Below, piece by piece: positions 51,286-61,062 of a stretch of DNA of 64,000 nucleotides. The position numbers and the translations under genes are program-made. Where the stretch lies: assembly GCA_002729235.1 (NCBI GenBank), contig PBTY01000006.1:31835-95834 (forward strand), written 5' to 3'. Position 1 is the first letter of the stretch, and every line of letters begins with the position of its first letter. A model generated the notes under the pieces. The model was not told where the DNA came from. It did no database searches and was given only the letters and a program-made list of their open reading frames with translations. This stretch comes from Rickettsiales bacterium (lineage in GTDB: Bacteria > Bacteroidota > Bacteroidia > Cytophagales > Cyclobacteriaceae).

Positions 51286-52364
51286 CGGGGAACGGTGTTG
51301 TAAAGAAATACGCCGATAGCCGTAAAGATCATATTTGGTATCCAAACAGCAATAATTGGATTAATAGAGCCCGCCTCTGCAATAGCCCTTGCAAGAATAA
51401 AAAAGAGAATAAAGATAAAGGCAATGAGGAACCCTAAGGCTATCTGAAATCCAGTTCCACGCCTCGATTTTCTTGCCGACACAATGACCCCAATGAAACA
51501 TAGAATGATCACTCCAAATGGCTGCATATACCGAATATAAACTTCGATCTCATAAAACTGAACATCATCTGCACCTCTACTTTTTTGTAAGGCTATATAG
51601 TCATTGAGCTCAGTGAGTGTCAGTGTTTCGTGGTGTCGCTCCTTATTTTGAAAATCTGCTGGTGTCAAGTTGAGCAAAGTATCAATATCTGCACTTGCAC
51701 CTCCTCCAGTAATCACCTCCTTATCATCAAAAACTTGTCTGCGTTGCCAGTTTTTCAAACTCCATTTATTGGTGGCTGTATCCCAGTGAATTCTTTTGGC
51801 AGTTATTTTATCTTCCAGTCGTTCATCTATAATCTTTTCAAGAGTGACAGTGTAACCAATGTCTCGCTGATTATTATACCGATCAATGTAGATGTAATCA
51901 TTGTCACCAATTTTCAAGTGAATGTTTCGATCCGAATAAAAAAATGGTTTTTTCAGGTAATTCAACTCAAAACCAATTCGAAACTTATTGGCATCAGGAA
52001 TGATATATCCCATCGAAGCAAAGCTCAGCGCCGCAATCAATACTGAAGCGATGAAATATGGCCACAGTAATCTCTTAAAAGAAATGCCTGAAGCAAGAAT
52101 AGCTACAATCTCTGTCTTGGAAGCCAACTTCGCTGTAACAAAAACTACTGCAATAAACGCAGTAATTGGAGTCAATAACGATGCGAAATAAGGAAACAGC
52201 GTCAAATAATACTTCGCGATCTGTGCTCTGGACACATTATTCTGAATGAAGTCATCATTCTTCTCTGTGAAATCAATCACGCAGATGATGAGCACCAACA
52301 GAAACACCACAAACACGAACGTGGTAAGTATCTGACGAAGTATATACCAGTCTAATTTCTTCAA
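51282..52364 (-). CDS. lptG: LptF/LptG (YjgP/YjgQ) family LPS export permease
   Basis: LDWYILRQILTTFVFVVFLL; SFKRLLWPYFIASVLIAALSF; C-terminal FIGVIVSARKSRRGTGFQIALGFLIAF. Confidence 0.88.
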   Translation of the reverse strand: MKKLDWYILRQILTTFVFVVFLLVLIICVIDFTEKNDDFIQNNVSRAQIAKYYLTLFPYFASLLTPITAFIAVVFVTAKLASKTEIVAILASGISFKRLLWPYFIASVLIAALSFASMGYIIPDANKFRIGFELNYLKKPFFYSDRNIHLKIGDNDYIYIDRYNNQRDIGYTVTLEKIIDERLEDKITAKRIHWDTATNKWSLKNWQRRQVFDDKEVITGGGASADIDTLLNLTPADFQNKERHHETLTLTELNDYIALQKSRGADDVQFYEIEVYIRYMQPFGVIILCFIGVIVSARKSRRGTGFQIALGFLIAFIFILFFILARAIAEAGSINPIIAVWIPNMIFTAIGVFLYNTVPR

Positions 52365-53491
52365 AGTCTAGTTGTCACTTTTTTGACCATTTGATCTTTC
52401 CAGCTTGCAAAGGTACCTGCTTTTATTTGCTCCCTTGCTTCTTTCACTAACCACAAGTAGAAAGTTAAATTGTGAATGCTGCTGATTTGTGCTCCCAATA
52501 TCTCCTTGCTCATGATCAGATGGCGAACATATGCTTTCGAGTAAAACGTACTTACATACCCTCCAATAGCAGGATCAATTGGAGAAAAATCAGTCTTCCA
52601 ACGTTCGTTCTTGATATTAATTATGCCTTCACTAGTAAAGAGCATCCCATTGCGGGCATTTCGTGTTGGCATTACACAGTCAAACATGTCCACACCCAAA
52701 GCTATGCACTCCAGAATATTCTCTGGTGTACCAACTCCCATCAGATAACGTGGCTTATCTTTTGGTAAGATCTCACAAACCAAGTCTGTCATAGCGTACA
52801 TGTCTTCATGAGGCTCTCCCACTGACAACCCACCAATAGCATTACCTTCTCGACCCTGCTCAGCAATGAATTCAGCGGATTGCTTCCTCAAATCAGGATA
52901 AGTACTTCCTTGCACTATGGGAAACAAAGTTTGAGAATAGCCATGAATAGGACCTGTTGCATCAAAATGATCAATACATCTCCTCAACCAGCGATGCGTC
53001 ATGTGCATAGAGTTCTCCGCATACTTTTTATCGCAGGGATATGGTGTACACTCATCAAAAGCCATGATGATATCAGCACCAATCACTCGCTGAATGTCCA
53101 TGACATTCTCTGGAGTGAAGTCATGCATCGACCCATCAATATGGGATTTGAATTTAACACCCTGTTCTGTAATCTTTCGGTTATCACCAAGACTGTATAC
53201 CTGATATCCTCCGCTATCAGTTAGAATAGGTTTGTCCCAACCATTGAATTTATGAAGTCCACCAGCTGCCTTGATCACATCCAAACCCGGACGCAAATAC
53301 AAGTGGTAGGTATTACCAAGGATAATCTCAGCTTTTATATCCTCTTTAATTTCACGCTGATGTACCGCTTTAACAGTACCAGCAGTACCAACAGGCATGA
53401 ATATCGGTGTTTCAATCTGACCATGGTCTGTTTCGATCAAACCAGCTCTGGCCTTAGACTGAGGGTCGTTATGTTGTAAGGTAAATTTCAT
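52361..53491 (-). CDS. tgt: tRNA-guanine transglycosylase
   Basis: TPIFMPVGTAGTVKAV; ILTDSGGYQVYSL; RYLMGVGTPENILECIALGVDMFDCVMPTRNARNGMLFT. Confidence 0.97.
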   Translation of the reverse strand: MKFTLQHNDPQSKARAGLIETDHGQIETPIFMPVGTAGTVKAVHQREIKEDIKAEIILGNTYHLYLRPGLDVIKAAGGLHKFNGWDKPILTDSGGYQVYSLGDNRKITEQGVKFKSHIDGSMHDFTPENVMDIQRVIGADIIMAFDECTPYPCDKKYAENSMHMTHRWLRRCIDHFDATGPIHGYSQTLFPIVQGSTYPDLRKQSAEFIAEQGREGNAIGGLSVGEPHEDMYAMTDLVCEILPKDKPRYLMGVGTPENILECIALGVDMFDCVMPTRNARNGMLFTSEGIINIKNERWKTDFSPIDPAIGGYVSTFYSKAYVRHLIMSKEILGAQISSIHNLTFYLWLVKEAREQIKAGTFASWKDQMVKKVTTRL

Positions 53492-53518
53492 GAACGGCGC
53501 AAAAATAGTTGGCTCGGA

Positions 53519-54661
53519 ATGAAATGCACGAATTTTAGCCTTCTATCTTTACCCACCGTGTTGATTACTGTCGTATACATCGCCTTTATCCTGCTAATAT
53601 TAATTGATGGTGCACTAACTATCAGTTCATGGCGTACAATCCTATCTGTTTCGAAACCGATAAAATCCAATCAATCTCTATCTGTTAGCATCATCATATG
53701 TGCACACAACGAGATAGAAAATCTTGAAAAGCACCTTCCATTTATACTCAACCAGGACTACCCAAATTTTGAAGTCATTCTTGGTCTGGATCGCTGTACA
53801 GATGGATCTATCGAATATGTTCAGTCAGTGGCCAATGATCGTTTAGTACCGGTGATCATTCATGAGACACCATCTGGATGGAATAGTAAAAAGTTTGTCT
53901 TAAGACAATGCATTGACAAAGCTCAAAATGATTGGCTACTATTAACTGATGCCGATTGTCAACCTCAATCTTCGAAATGGATTCAATCATATGTGGATCA
54001 TATGAGTGGCGCTACCAATCTTGTCCTTGGAGTCAGTCCATATCAAAAGGAGCCGCATCTTATTTCTCTCATCACTGAATATGAGACATTTATAACCGCT
54101 AACAAATTCCTCACACAGGCGATCAAGGGCGAAACATATATGGGAGTTGGGCGAAACATCGCTTATACCAAATCTCTTTTCCGTGAAGTCTCTGGATTTG
54201 AAGACATTGCCCATATTACTGGTGGAGATGATGATTTATTAGTCCAAAAAATGGCACCATTCGCTAAGGTAAGTGTCAATATTCAAAAAGAATCGCTAAC
54301 CTATTCCGCTCCAGAACGTACATGGAGAAAGTACCTAACTCAAAAGACTAGACATCTCTCCGTTGGCAAGTATTACCAGGAAAAATTTAAGAAAAAACTT
54401 AGCACCAGCGCTGTGTTACACAGTAGCTTATGGTTGAGTTTTCTATATTTGATAGGTTTTTCGGATACTATCTGGAGAATTATTGTACCCTTTGCGACGT
54501 TGGTACTTATAAAAGGACTATTTTTCAAGAAAATCGCTAACCAGCTAAACATGCCTTTGCGTGTGATTTGGTATCCAGTAATGGACCTGATTTATGCGGT
54601 TTTTTTACCTCTGGTTGCTATCAGAGCGGTGCTAGAACGAAATATTAGATGGAAGAAGTAA
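53519..54661 (+). CDS. Membrane glycosyltransferase family 2
   Basis: SVSIIICAHNEIENLEKHLPFILNQDYPNFEVILG; LLTDADCQPQS; TM helices at both ends. Confidence 0.9.
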   Translation: MKCTNFSLLSLPTVLITVVYIAFILLILIDGALTISSWRTILSVSKPIKSNQSLSVSIIICAHNEIENLEKHLPFILNQDYPNFEVILGLDRCTDGSIEYVQSVANDRLVPVIIHETPSGWNSKKFVLRQCIDKAQNDWLLLTDADCQPQSSKWIQSYVDHMSGATNLVLGVSPYQKEPHLISLITEYETFITANKFLTQAIKGETYMGVGRNIAYTKSLFREVSGFEDIAHITGGDDDLLVQKMAPFAKVSVNIQKESLTYSAPERTWRKYLTQKTRHLSVGKYYQEKFKKKLSTSAVLHSSLWLSFLYLIGFSDTIWRIIVPFATLVLIKGLFFKKIANQLNMPLRVIWYPVMDLIYAVFLPLVAIRAVLERNIRWKK

Positions 54662-55260
54662 AAAGGCAGTTTTCAGATAAAGCATTAAAAGATTTCAAAC
54701 TCATAGATCGTGCAACTCTGGAGAATGATGAATCAGCTTTCGCGGAATTAATGAGCCGTTACAAAAAGCCAGTTTATCACATGATCCTGAAAATGGTTAG
54801 AAATGTGGATGATGCTGAGGATTTGACCATTGAGGCTTTTGCTAAAGCTTTCAAGAACCTTGCACGCTTCAAAAAAGACTACACGTTTAGTACCTGGCTA
54901 TTTCGTATTGCTACTAACAATGCCATCGACTTTATTCGTAAGAAGAAGTTAGAAACTTACAGTCTAAACACCTCATTTACCGATGACAGTGGAGAATCTG
55001 TCAACATTGATGTAGAGGACGGTGATAGAACGCCAGACGAAGAGGCTATCAACACACAAAAGATTGAGTTGGTCCGCATGTTCGTGACCAAACTTCCTGC
55101 AAAGTATCAGCGTCTTGTGAAGCTTCGTTATTTTGACGAGCTATCATACGAAGAAATTGCAATCGAGCTTGACGCTCCTCTAGGCACTGTCAAAGCACAA
55201 CTTCACCGGGCTAGAGAGTTGATGTACGAATTGGTGAAGGATAAAAAGAAGCATATTTAA
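54649..55260 (+). CDS. RNA polymerase sigma-70 family factor
   Basis: YKKPVYHMILKMVRNVDDAEDLTIEAFAKAFKNLARFKKDYTFSTWLFRIATNNAIDFIRKKK; LRYFDELSYEEIAIELDAPLGTVKAQLHRARELM. Confidence 0.94.
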   Translation: MEEVKRQFSDKALKDFKLIDRATLENDESAFAELMSRYKKPVYHMILKMVRNVDDAEDLTIEAFAKAFKNLARFKKDYTFSTWLFRIATNNAIDFIRKKKLETYSLNTSFTDDSGESVNIDVEDGDRTPDEEAINTQKIELVRMFVTKLPAKYQRLVKLRYFDELSYEEIAIELDAPLGTVKAQLHRARELMYELVKDKKKHI

Positions 55261-55892
55261 TGAGCCAGGGTGTTCAGCAGGTTTTTGATCATTTCCCAAA
55301 CCTTACAGAAAAACAAAAAGAACAGTTTAGTCGGCTGGAATCACTTTATTCCGAATGGAACGAGAAAATCAATGTGATTTCACGCAAGGATATTGAGCAG
55401 TTGTATACCAGACATGTTCTTCACAGTCTGGCCATCGCAAAATATTTGACATTCACACCGGGAGCAAGAGTTTTGGACATTGGAACAGGTGGTGGTTTCC
55501 CTGGCATTCCTTTAGCTATACTTTATCCGGATTGTGAGTTTTTGTTGGTGGATAGTATAGGTAAGAAAATCAAAGTAGTACAAGGAGTTGCAGATGCTAT
55601 TGGTCTAATCAATATAAAAGCAGAGCATGTCAGGGCAGAGAAAATCAAGCAAAAGTTTGACTTCATCGTTTCCAGAGCTGTCGCAAGAACCAAAGTAGTC
55701 TACCAGTGGTCCAATAGATTGATTGAGGCTAGTGATCACCCAACCGCAGCTAATGGCTACTTACTCTTGAAAGGTGGTGATCTGGATGAAGAACTGAAAG
55801 AGTTTGGTAGATCACATACTACACAGGACATCAGTTCTTACTTCGATGATGAGTTCTTCGAGACTAAGAAGATCGTATACATTCCGGTTTGA
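55260..55892 (+). CDS. rsmG: 16S rRNA (guanine(527)-N7)-methyltransferase
   Basis: YSEWNEKINVISRKDIEQLYTRHVLHSLAI; VLDIGTGGGFPGIPLAILYPDCEFLLVDS; FIVSRAVA. Confidence 0.96.
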   Translation: MSQGVQQVFDHFPNLTEKQKEQFSRLESLYSEWNEKINVISRKDIEQLYTRHVLHSLAIAKYLTFTPGARVLDIGTGGGFPGIPLAILYPDCEFLLVDSIGKKIKVVQGVADAIGLINIKAEHVRAEKIKQKFDFIVSRAVARTKVVYQWSNRLIEASDHPTAANGYLLLKGGDLDEELKEFGRSHTTQDISSYFDDEFFETKKIVYIPV

Positions 55893-55901
55893 TTGCTCTT
55901 T

Positions 55902-56468
55902 ATGTTTGTTAAACACTTATTTATTGTTTGCTTCATTGGGTGTTCACTTGCATTATCTGCACAAGACATCAAGATTGAGATAGAGTCTCGTGTTGCAGTG
56001 TCTGAAGTTCCCAAAAAAGCTCTTGAGAAAATAAAAGAGCATTTCCCATCTTCTCAGGCCAAGTGGTACAAAGAAGAAAGCGAGAGTGGCATTTCCTTTG
56101 AAGCCAAGTTTAAGGTGAAAGAACACCTCCTAAGCATCGAGTTTGGAGATGACGGTGTGTTGCAAGACACTGAAATAACTATCAAATGGAAAGAATTGGA
56201 ACCTTCCATTCAAAGAAGCCTTCTATGGTATTTTGAGGACAGCTTTGATAAATACAAACTCCACAAAATACAACTTCAGTATACACAACCATTAGCGCAA
56301 GTCGCCGAACATCTCTTGAGTGGCAATTCTTTGATTCCAACTTACGAAATAGAGTTCTTTGGCAAAAATGAAAGTAAAGACCTTTGGGAGGGTGAATTCA
56401 ATGAATCTGGAGAGTTCATTTCTAAGCGGAAAATAATTACCAAACCATCTGACACTCTCCAATATTGA
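55902..56468 (+). CDS. Secreted PepSY-like hypothetical protein
   Basis: Signal peptide FVKHLFIVCFIGCSLALSAQ; VPKKALEKIKEHFPSSQAKWYKEESESGISFEAKFKVKEHLLSIEFGDDG; ATG at 55902 preferred over the TTG start. Confidence 0.65.
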   Translation: MFVKHLFIVCFIGCSLALSAQDIKIEIESRVAVSEVPKKALEKIKEHFPSSQAKWYKEESESGISFEAKFKVKEHLLSIEFGDDGVLQDTEITIKWKELEPSIQRSLLWYFEDSFDKYKLHKIQLQYTQPLAQVAEHLLSGNSLIPTYEIEFFGKNESKDLWEGEFNESGEFISKRKIITKPSDTLQY

Positions 56469-57133
56469 GATGTTGGTTCACGATATTGCTTGGCATTTCG
56501 AGCACAACGTTATTTGCTCAAACAGATACCTATGGTGGCTTATTTCCTGAGATGGCCTTAAGTAAGAGTCAGGGAAACTGGAAGTATACCCTGAAAATTG
56601 AATCACAGAACTATTTCTACTCCTCTCCAGCTCTTGATCAATGGAAATACACTAAAAAGCAGAATGACCTTCAAGGTTTCATAGCTCATAAAATTACCCC
56701 CTTGGCATCCTTGTCAGTTGGATATCAGTATCGCATGACAAATAGTGAGGACAACAGTCATCGGCTAATTGAGCAACTTAGTTTTGTTCAAAAATCATCT
56801 CTATTGAGAGTAGGCCATCGTATCAGACTAGATCAGACCTTCCTTGACGAGGGACTACAGCTTAGATTCCGTTATAGACTCTCTTTAGAAATACCCTTAA
56901 ACGGTCATTCGCTTGATCCAAAAGAATTCTATTTACTAGCTCAGGATGAACCAATCATGAGCTTTGAACCAGAAAAGCAAGATCTGGAAAACCGCCTCAA
57001 TACAGCTATTGGATATGTTTTTAGAAATCACAGTAAGATTCAATCAGGAATCGACTACAGAACTGATCGTTATTTTATTGCTGGATTTCGTCATCGTATA
57101 TGGTGGAAAACCGGTCTTTACCTCAAAATTTAG
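56465..57133 (+). CDS. DUF2490-like outer-membrane protein
   Basis: Signal peptide; SYQYRMTNSEDNSHRLIEQLSF-like and RHRIWWKTGLYLKI barrel end; overlaps the previous gene by 4 bp. Confidence 0.65.
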   Translation: MRCWFTILLGISSTTLFAQTDTYGGLFPEMALSKSQGNWKYTLKIESQNYFYSSPALDQWKYTKKQNDLQGFIAHKITPLASLSVGYQYRMTNSEDNSHRLIEQLSFVQKSSLLRVGHRIRLDQTFLDEGLQLRFRYRLSLEIPLNGHSLDPKEFYLLAQDEPIMSFEPEKQDLENRLNTAIGYVFRNHSKIQSGIDYRTDRYFIAGFRHRIWWKTGLYLKI

Positions 57134-57306
57134 AATCTCAACATTGCCTCCATTCTGATTGAATGCAGTCAACCGCTAAAGTGCCTGAAGAAGAATCTTC
57201 AGCTTGATATCATAATTGCAAAATACCTTCGGTAATGATTATTTGTTTGCAATGAACAAATCCTTTTTTTGCACATTTTAAAACATTCCGTTCTATTCAG
57301 TGTTTC

Positions 57307-57320
57307 TTGATTAGAATCAA
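57307..57320. promoter_or_regulatory. Dyad-symmetric operator-like sequence upstream of the small envelope protein gene
   Basis: TTGATT-AG-AATCAA, perfect 6+2+6 dyad ending 14 bp before the start codon at 57335. Confidence 0.3.
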
Positions 57321-57334
57321 AACTTTTTTATCTT

Positions 57335-57661
57335 ATGAAACACTCAAAATCTCTCTTACTCGCCTTCCTATTTTTTAGCACTTCCATTGGAGCAATGGCT
57401 AGTGATGGTTTAACAAAAGAAAACGTTTCGTCCAAATCAGAAACTGAAGTAAAGAAGCGAGTTGGACAACTACTTGATCGAGTAGAAGAGATAAGAGGAT
57501 TTGATAGAACTAACATGGATCAGTTCGAACGAGCGGAATTGAAAGAGGAACTTATCGATATTAAAAAAGAATTGAATGTAGCAAAAACAAATGGCGGTAC
57601 AATCACTATTTCAGTGGGTGCGGCTATCATCATTATTTTATTGCTAATTATTATCCTATAA
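57335..57661 (+). CDS. Small exported/membrane-anchored hypothetical protein
   Basis: Signal peptide ending GAMAS; charged helical middle; C-terminal TM ITISVGAAIIIILLLIIIL; followed by a strong terminator. Confidence 0.75.
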   Translation: MKHSKSLLLAFLFFSTSIGAMASDGLTKENVSSKSETEVKKRVGQLLDRVEEIRGFDRTNMDQFERAELKEELIDIKKELNVAKTNGGTITISVGAAIIIILLLIIIL

Positions 57662-57686
57662 TACTCACATCTGAAACTTAGAAATG

Positions 57687-57716
57687 ACCTTCGGCCTTAT
57701 AGTCGAAGGTTTTTTG
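57687..57716 (+). terminator. Rho-independent terminator
   Basis: accttcg(57687-57693)/cgaaggt(57704-57710) stem followed by tttttt. Confidence 0.85.
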
Positions 57717-57823
57717 TACACTATTCAACAGTGACTGTTTCACTCTGAAACACACCTTCCCTCTATACCCTTCTTTTTTCAGTCAGAATCAACATTTTCA
57801 GGTCTGGCACATCGTTTGGAATC

Positions 57824-60226
57824 GTGAAACCAAACATATTACCTATGCTAAGAAATTTCCTATTAAGTAGCCTAAGAAACTTTCGTAAAAACAAGTCTTT
57901 CACTTTCCTTAACCTTTTGGGGCTGGCAGTAGCTATCTGCGGAATTTTCACCATTTACGTCTTTATCCAAAATGAGCTCTTGGTAGATAGTTCTATACAA
58001 GAAAAGAATTCAACCTACCTGGTAACGTATACACAGCAAACGGAATCATCATCACGAGAAATAGGACTTGGTGATATGCAAACAGACAAATGGTTGCTTG
58101 ATAAGAACTCAGAAGTAGCAGCATCACATCATATTAGACATATTGGAGAATCTCTCGTTAGAAATGGGAATATCAAAGCAGAACGATCAATTACATTAAC
58201 CCAGTCCAATTTCTTCGACTTCTTCAACATCCCACTCGTTCAAGGAGATATCAACACAGCACTTAGCAAACCAAACAGTATCATTCTATCTGAATCTGCA
58301 GCAAAGGTATTTTTTGGAGACAGTAACCCCATTGGCCAAAAACTTGAGATTTTTGGAGATTACACCATGCCTCTACAAGTGACTGGCGTCATTCAAGAAG
58401 GGGTTAATCTTCATTTTGACTATGACTGTCTGGTTTCCTGGGATTCAAGACCAAATGATGAACCAAACACCATTGGCGAATGGTACCGTTATTCTATCAA
58501 TAGCTACATCAAATCAAACAATACTAGCTCAGTAGAGCTTGCCAATACATTAACTGCGCGATATCAAACTGAATTTCCAGAAGAAAATATATCCATTAAT
58601 CTCTATCCGATATCGGATCTATACTTTAAGATTGGTCATGTTCAGTTTTTACCTGGCTTTAAATCCGGTAATAAAAACAGCTTAACCATCCTTTCCCTCA
58701 TTGCCGTTTTGATTCTGGTGATTTCAGTAGTCAACTACATCAACATCAACATCTCGCTTGTCCTAAAACGGCTGAGAGAAATTGGTATGAGAAAAGTAAT
58801 GGGTGCCAGTAAACTCACCTTGGGCAGTCAGTTTTTGGTGGAGAGTACACTTTTGGTCCTACTAGCCAGCGTCATAGCCATTACGCTATCAGACCTACTA
58901 ATTAAAGAGCTACCTTCTCTATTCGGAGCAATCAACGGCCCTTTTAGTAATATTTCCTATCTCTGGACACTCATTGGATTGAGTTTGTTGATTGGACTTC
59001 TGTCAGGCTCCTATCCAGCCCTCTTTATCAGCCGAATCAAGCTATCCGATGGCCTTAAAAGCCAGCTGAATGGTGGCAAATCAAGAAACATCATTAGAAA
59101 CAGTTTAATGGGCCTTCAGTTTTTCATCACCTTTGGCCTATTGGTAATGTCCATAGTCGTTTATCAACAATATCAATTCATTCAGAACAAAGAATTAGGA
59201 TTCAATAAAGAGGATATTCTCATTGTAGACATTGGCAACAGTGGTAAAATAACTGAAGGATACAGAGCATTCCAAAGCACTATTAATACCTTCCCAGAAG
59301 TCAAAAGTACTAGTGTAAGTACCGATATTATTGGGACAGGATACACCAACAATTCCTACTATGCGATCAAGGAAGGTCAAACTAGTGCACCTGAAAACGG
59401 TGTGATGACCACTTACTTTTCTGTTGACCCTGACTTTACCACCACATATGATTTACAAATACTTGAAGGAAGAGCCTTTAATCGCGACTTGTCTATAGAT
59501 AGCTCAGGAGTAATCATCAATGAAGCATTGGTGTACAAATTAGGCCTTGAAAATCCTGTTGGTTCAAGAATCAAATTATTTGGCGCAGACAGTAAAAGTC
59601 TTCATGTACTAGGAGTAGTAAAAAACTTCAATTTTAAAAGTTTACACAATGAAGTCACACCTATTGCCATGTACCTCGGAAGACGAAATTTTTGGAACCT
59701 AAGCATTCAGTTTGATCGAAACAATACGGCGGCATTGATGGCTAAGTTGGAAAATGCCTGGCTTCAATTCGATCAGGATGTTCCGTTTTCGTACGAGTTC
59801 CTGGATGACAAACTTGGCAGATTCTACGAGCAGGATCAACGTTTCAGTAAGTTGATTAGTGGTTTTGCTATCATGAGTGTGATTTTATCACTAATTGGGT
59901 TATTTGGTTTGACAGCTTTCTCAATGGAGCAGCGATTAAAAGAAATAAGCATTCGTAAAATATTGGGGGCGGATATTAAAACGTTGATTTTGCTATTCAA
60001 CAAACAAGTGATCATTGTTTTTACAATAGCTTCTGCTTTGGCCTTACCACTCATTTACACATTGGCAGGAGACTGGTTGTCAAACTTCGCATTTCATATA
60101 GGCAATACCTGGGTAATTTATATCTCATCAGCCATCATCATTTTTACGTTGATTGTAATGACCGTAACCATCACCTCTTTGAAGGCAGCTAATTCAAACC
60201 CTGCCAAGTATTTAAAAGATGATTGA
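57824..60226 (+). CDS. FtsX/MacB-type ABC transporter permease
   Basis: 800 aa; LRNFRKNKSFTFLNLLGLAVAICGIF; two FtsX regions (LREIGMRKVMGASKLTLGSQFLVES; LKEISIRKILGADIKTLILLFNKQ). Confidence 0.92.
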   Translation: MKPNILPMLRNFLLSSLRNFRKNKSFTFLNLLGLAVAICGIFTIYVFIQNELLVDSSIQEKNSTYLVTYTQQTESSSREIGLGDMQTDKWLLDKNSEVAASHHIRHIGESLVRNGNIKAERSITLTQSNFFDFFNIPLVQGDINTALSKPNSIILSESAAKVFFGDSNPIGQKLEIFGDYTMPLQVTGVIQEGVNLHFDYDCLVSWDSRPNDEPNTIGEWYRYSINSYIKSNNTSSVELANTLTARYQTEFPEENISINLYPISDLYFKIGHVQFLPGFKSGNKNSLTILSLIAVLILVISVVNYININISLVLKRLREIGMRKVMGASKLTLGSQFLVESTLLVLLASVIAITLSDLLIKELPSLFGAINGPFSNISYLWTLIGLSLLIGLLSGSYPALFISRIKLSDGLKSQLNGGKSRNIIRNSLMGLQFFITFGLLVMSIVVYQQYQFIQNKELGFNKEDILIVDIGNSGKITEGYRAFQSTINTFPEVKSTSVSTDIIGTGYTNNSYYAIKEGQTSAPENGVMTTYFSVDPDFTTTYDLQILEGRAFNRDLSIDSSGVIINEALVYKLGLENPVGSRIKLFGADSKSLHVLGVVKNFNFKSLHNEVTPIAMYLGRRNFWNLSIQFDRNNTAALMAKLENAWLQFDQDVPFSYEFLDDKLGRFYEQDQRFSKLISGFAIMSVILSLIGLFGLTAFSMEQRLKEISIRKILGADIKTLILLFNKQVIIVFTIASALALPLIYTLAGDWLSNFAFHIGNTWVIYISSAIIIFTLIVMTVTITSLKAANSNPAKYLKDD

Positions 60227-60231
60227 GCTAG

Positions 60232-61062
60232 CTACTCAAAATTAACTTGAATCATTCCCGCATATTCAGATACCAGCCGATTATAAAGCTGATCAAATTG
60301 CTCAGCTTTATATTCTTCCAACAAGTCAGCTGCAGAATTCATTCCTCCAACGTAGTATCGCTGGAACCATGGGGAAACGCTTATTAATCCGACCACCAAT
60401 CCATAATTAGTGATGGTAAAAACATAGGCAGCCCCGAATGCAGAAATCGTAATTAGAGAGTTGATTCCTTCCTTATAATGCCTGGAGTACGCTTGTCCAG
60501 TACCAGGAAAAACTGCTGAAAGCAAGATCGCCTTCATTTTTGTCTTCTTATTTACTTTATCAACTGATCTAAAGACCTCATTCAGTTGGTCTGGAGAAGC
60601 ATCAAGTTTCAAGAAACCTTCTTTAGCTTTAGCATAATCACCTAAATAAAAATCGATTAATGACTTGATAATTTGTTTGTTTTGCTCCCCAATTTCATTG
60701 TCAGGTCGGTAAGCCAACACACTTCTCTTTGCGTTCAGAAAATCATCCAATTTAACTAGAGATAGAATTTCCATCAATTCATACCCCTCACCTTCCTTCA
60801 TTCTGGTTAAGGTCTTAAAGTATTTGGCAGACACATCATAGTCACCTGACAAATAACTTGACCATGCCAAGCCTTCTACAGTGAGGGAATCAAAATCTCC
60901 CGATTTATCGAAGAAAAGCACACGCTTATAAAAAGAAGCGGCCTCATCATATTGCCCTATCTCAAAGGATGTTTCAGCCAACTCAATCGTTTGACTAATC
61001 GATTGAGCGGACATACTACCTACCGTAATAAATATCCAAAAGATACTGAACGCGATCTTCAT
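60232..61062 (-). CDS. TPR protein with C-terminal TM domain (PGTGQAY motif)
   Basis: Signal peptide MKIAFSIFWIFITVGSMSAQ (start trimmed from 61077); TPR-like repeats; AVFPGTGQAYSRHYKEGINSLITISAFGAAYVF. Confidence 0.72.
   Translation of the reverse strand: MKIAFSIFWIFITVGSMSAQSISQTIELAETSFEIGQYDEAASFYKRVLFFDKSGDFDSLTVEGLAWSSYLSGDYDVSAKYFKTLTRMKEGEGYELMEILSLVKLDDFLNAKRSVLAYRPDNEIGEQNKQIIKSLIDFYLGDYAKAKEGFLKLDASPDQLNEVFRSVDKVNKKTKMKAILLSAVFPGTGQAYSRHYKEGINSLITISAFGAAYVFTITNYGLVVGLISVSPWFQRYYVGGMNSAADLLEEYKAEQFDQLYNRLVSEYAGMIQVNFE

Noticed and set aside
51630-52191. 138- and 67-aa plus-strand ORFs inside the lptG-like gene
   Set aside because: Antisense to a conserved permease; composition explained by the complementary coding frame.
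57824-60226. FtsX/MacB permease as part of a bacteriocin or novel export cluster
   Set aside because: No ATPase, membrane-fusion protein or peptide gene nearby; orphan FtsX permeases are routine in Bacteroidota.
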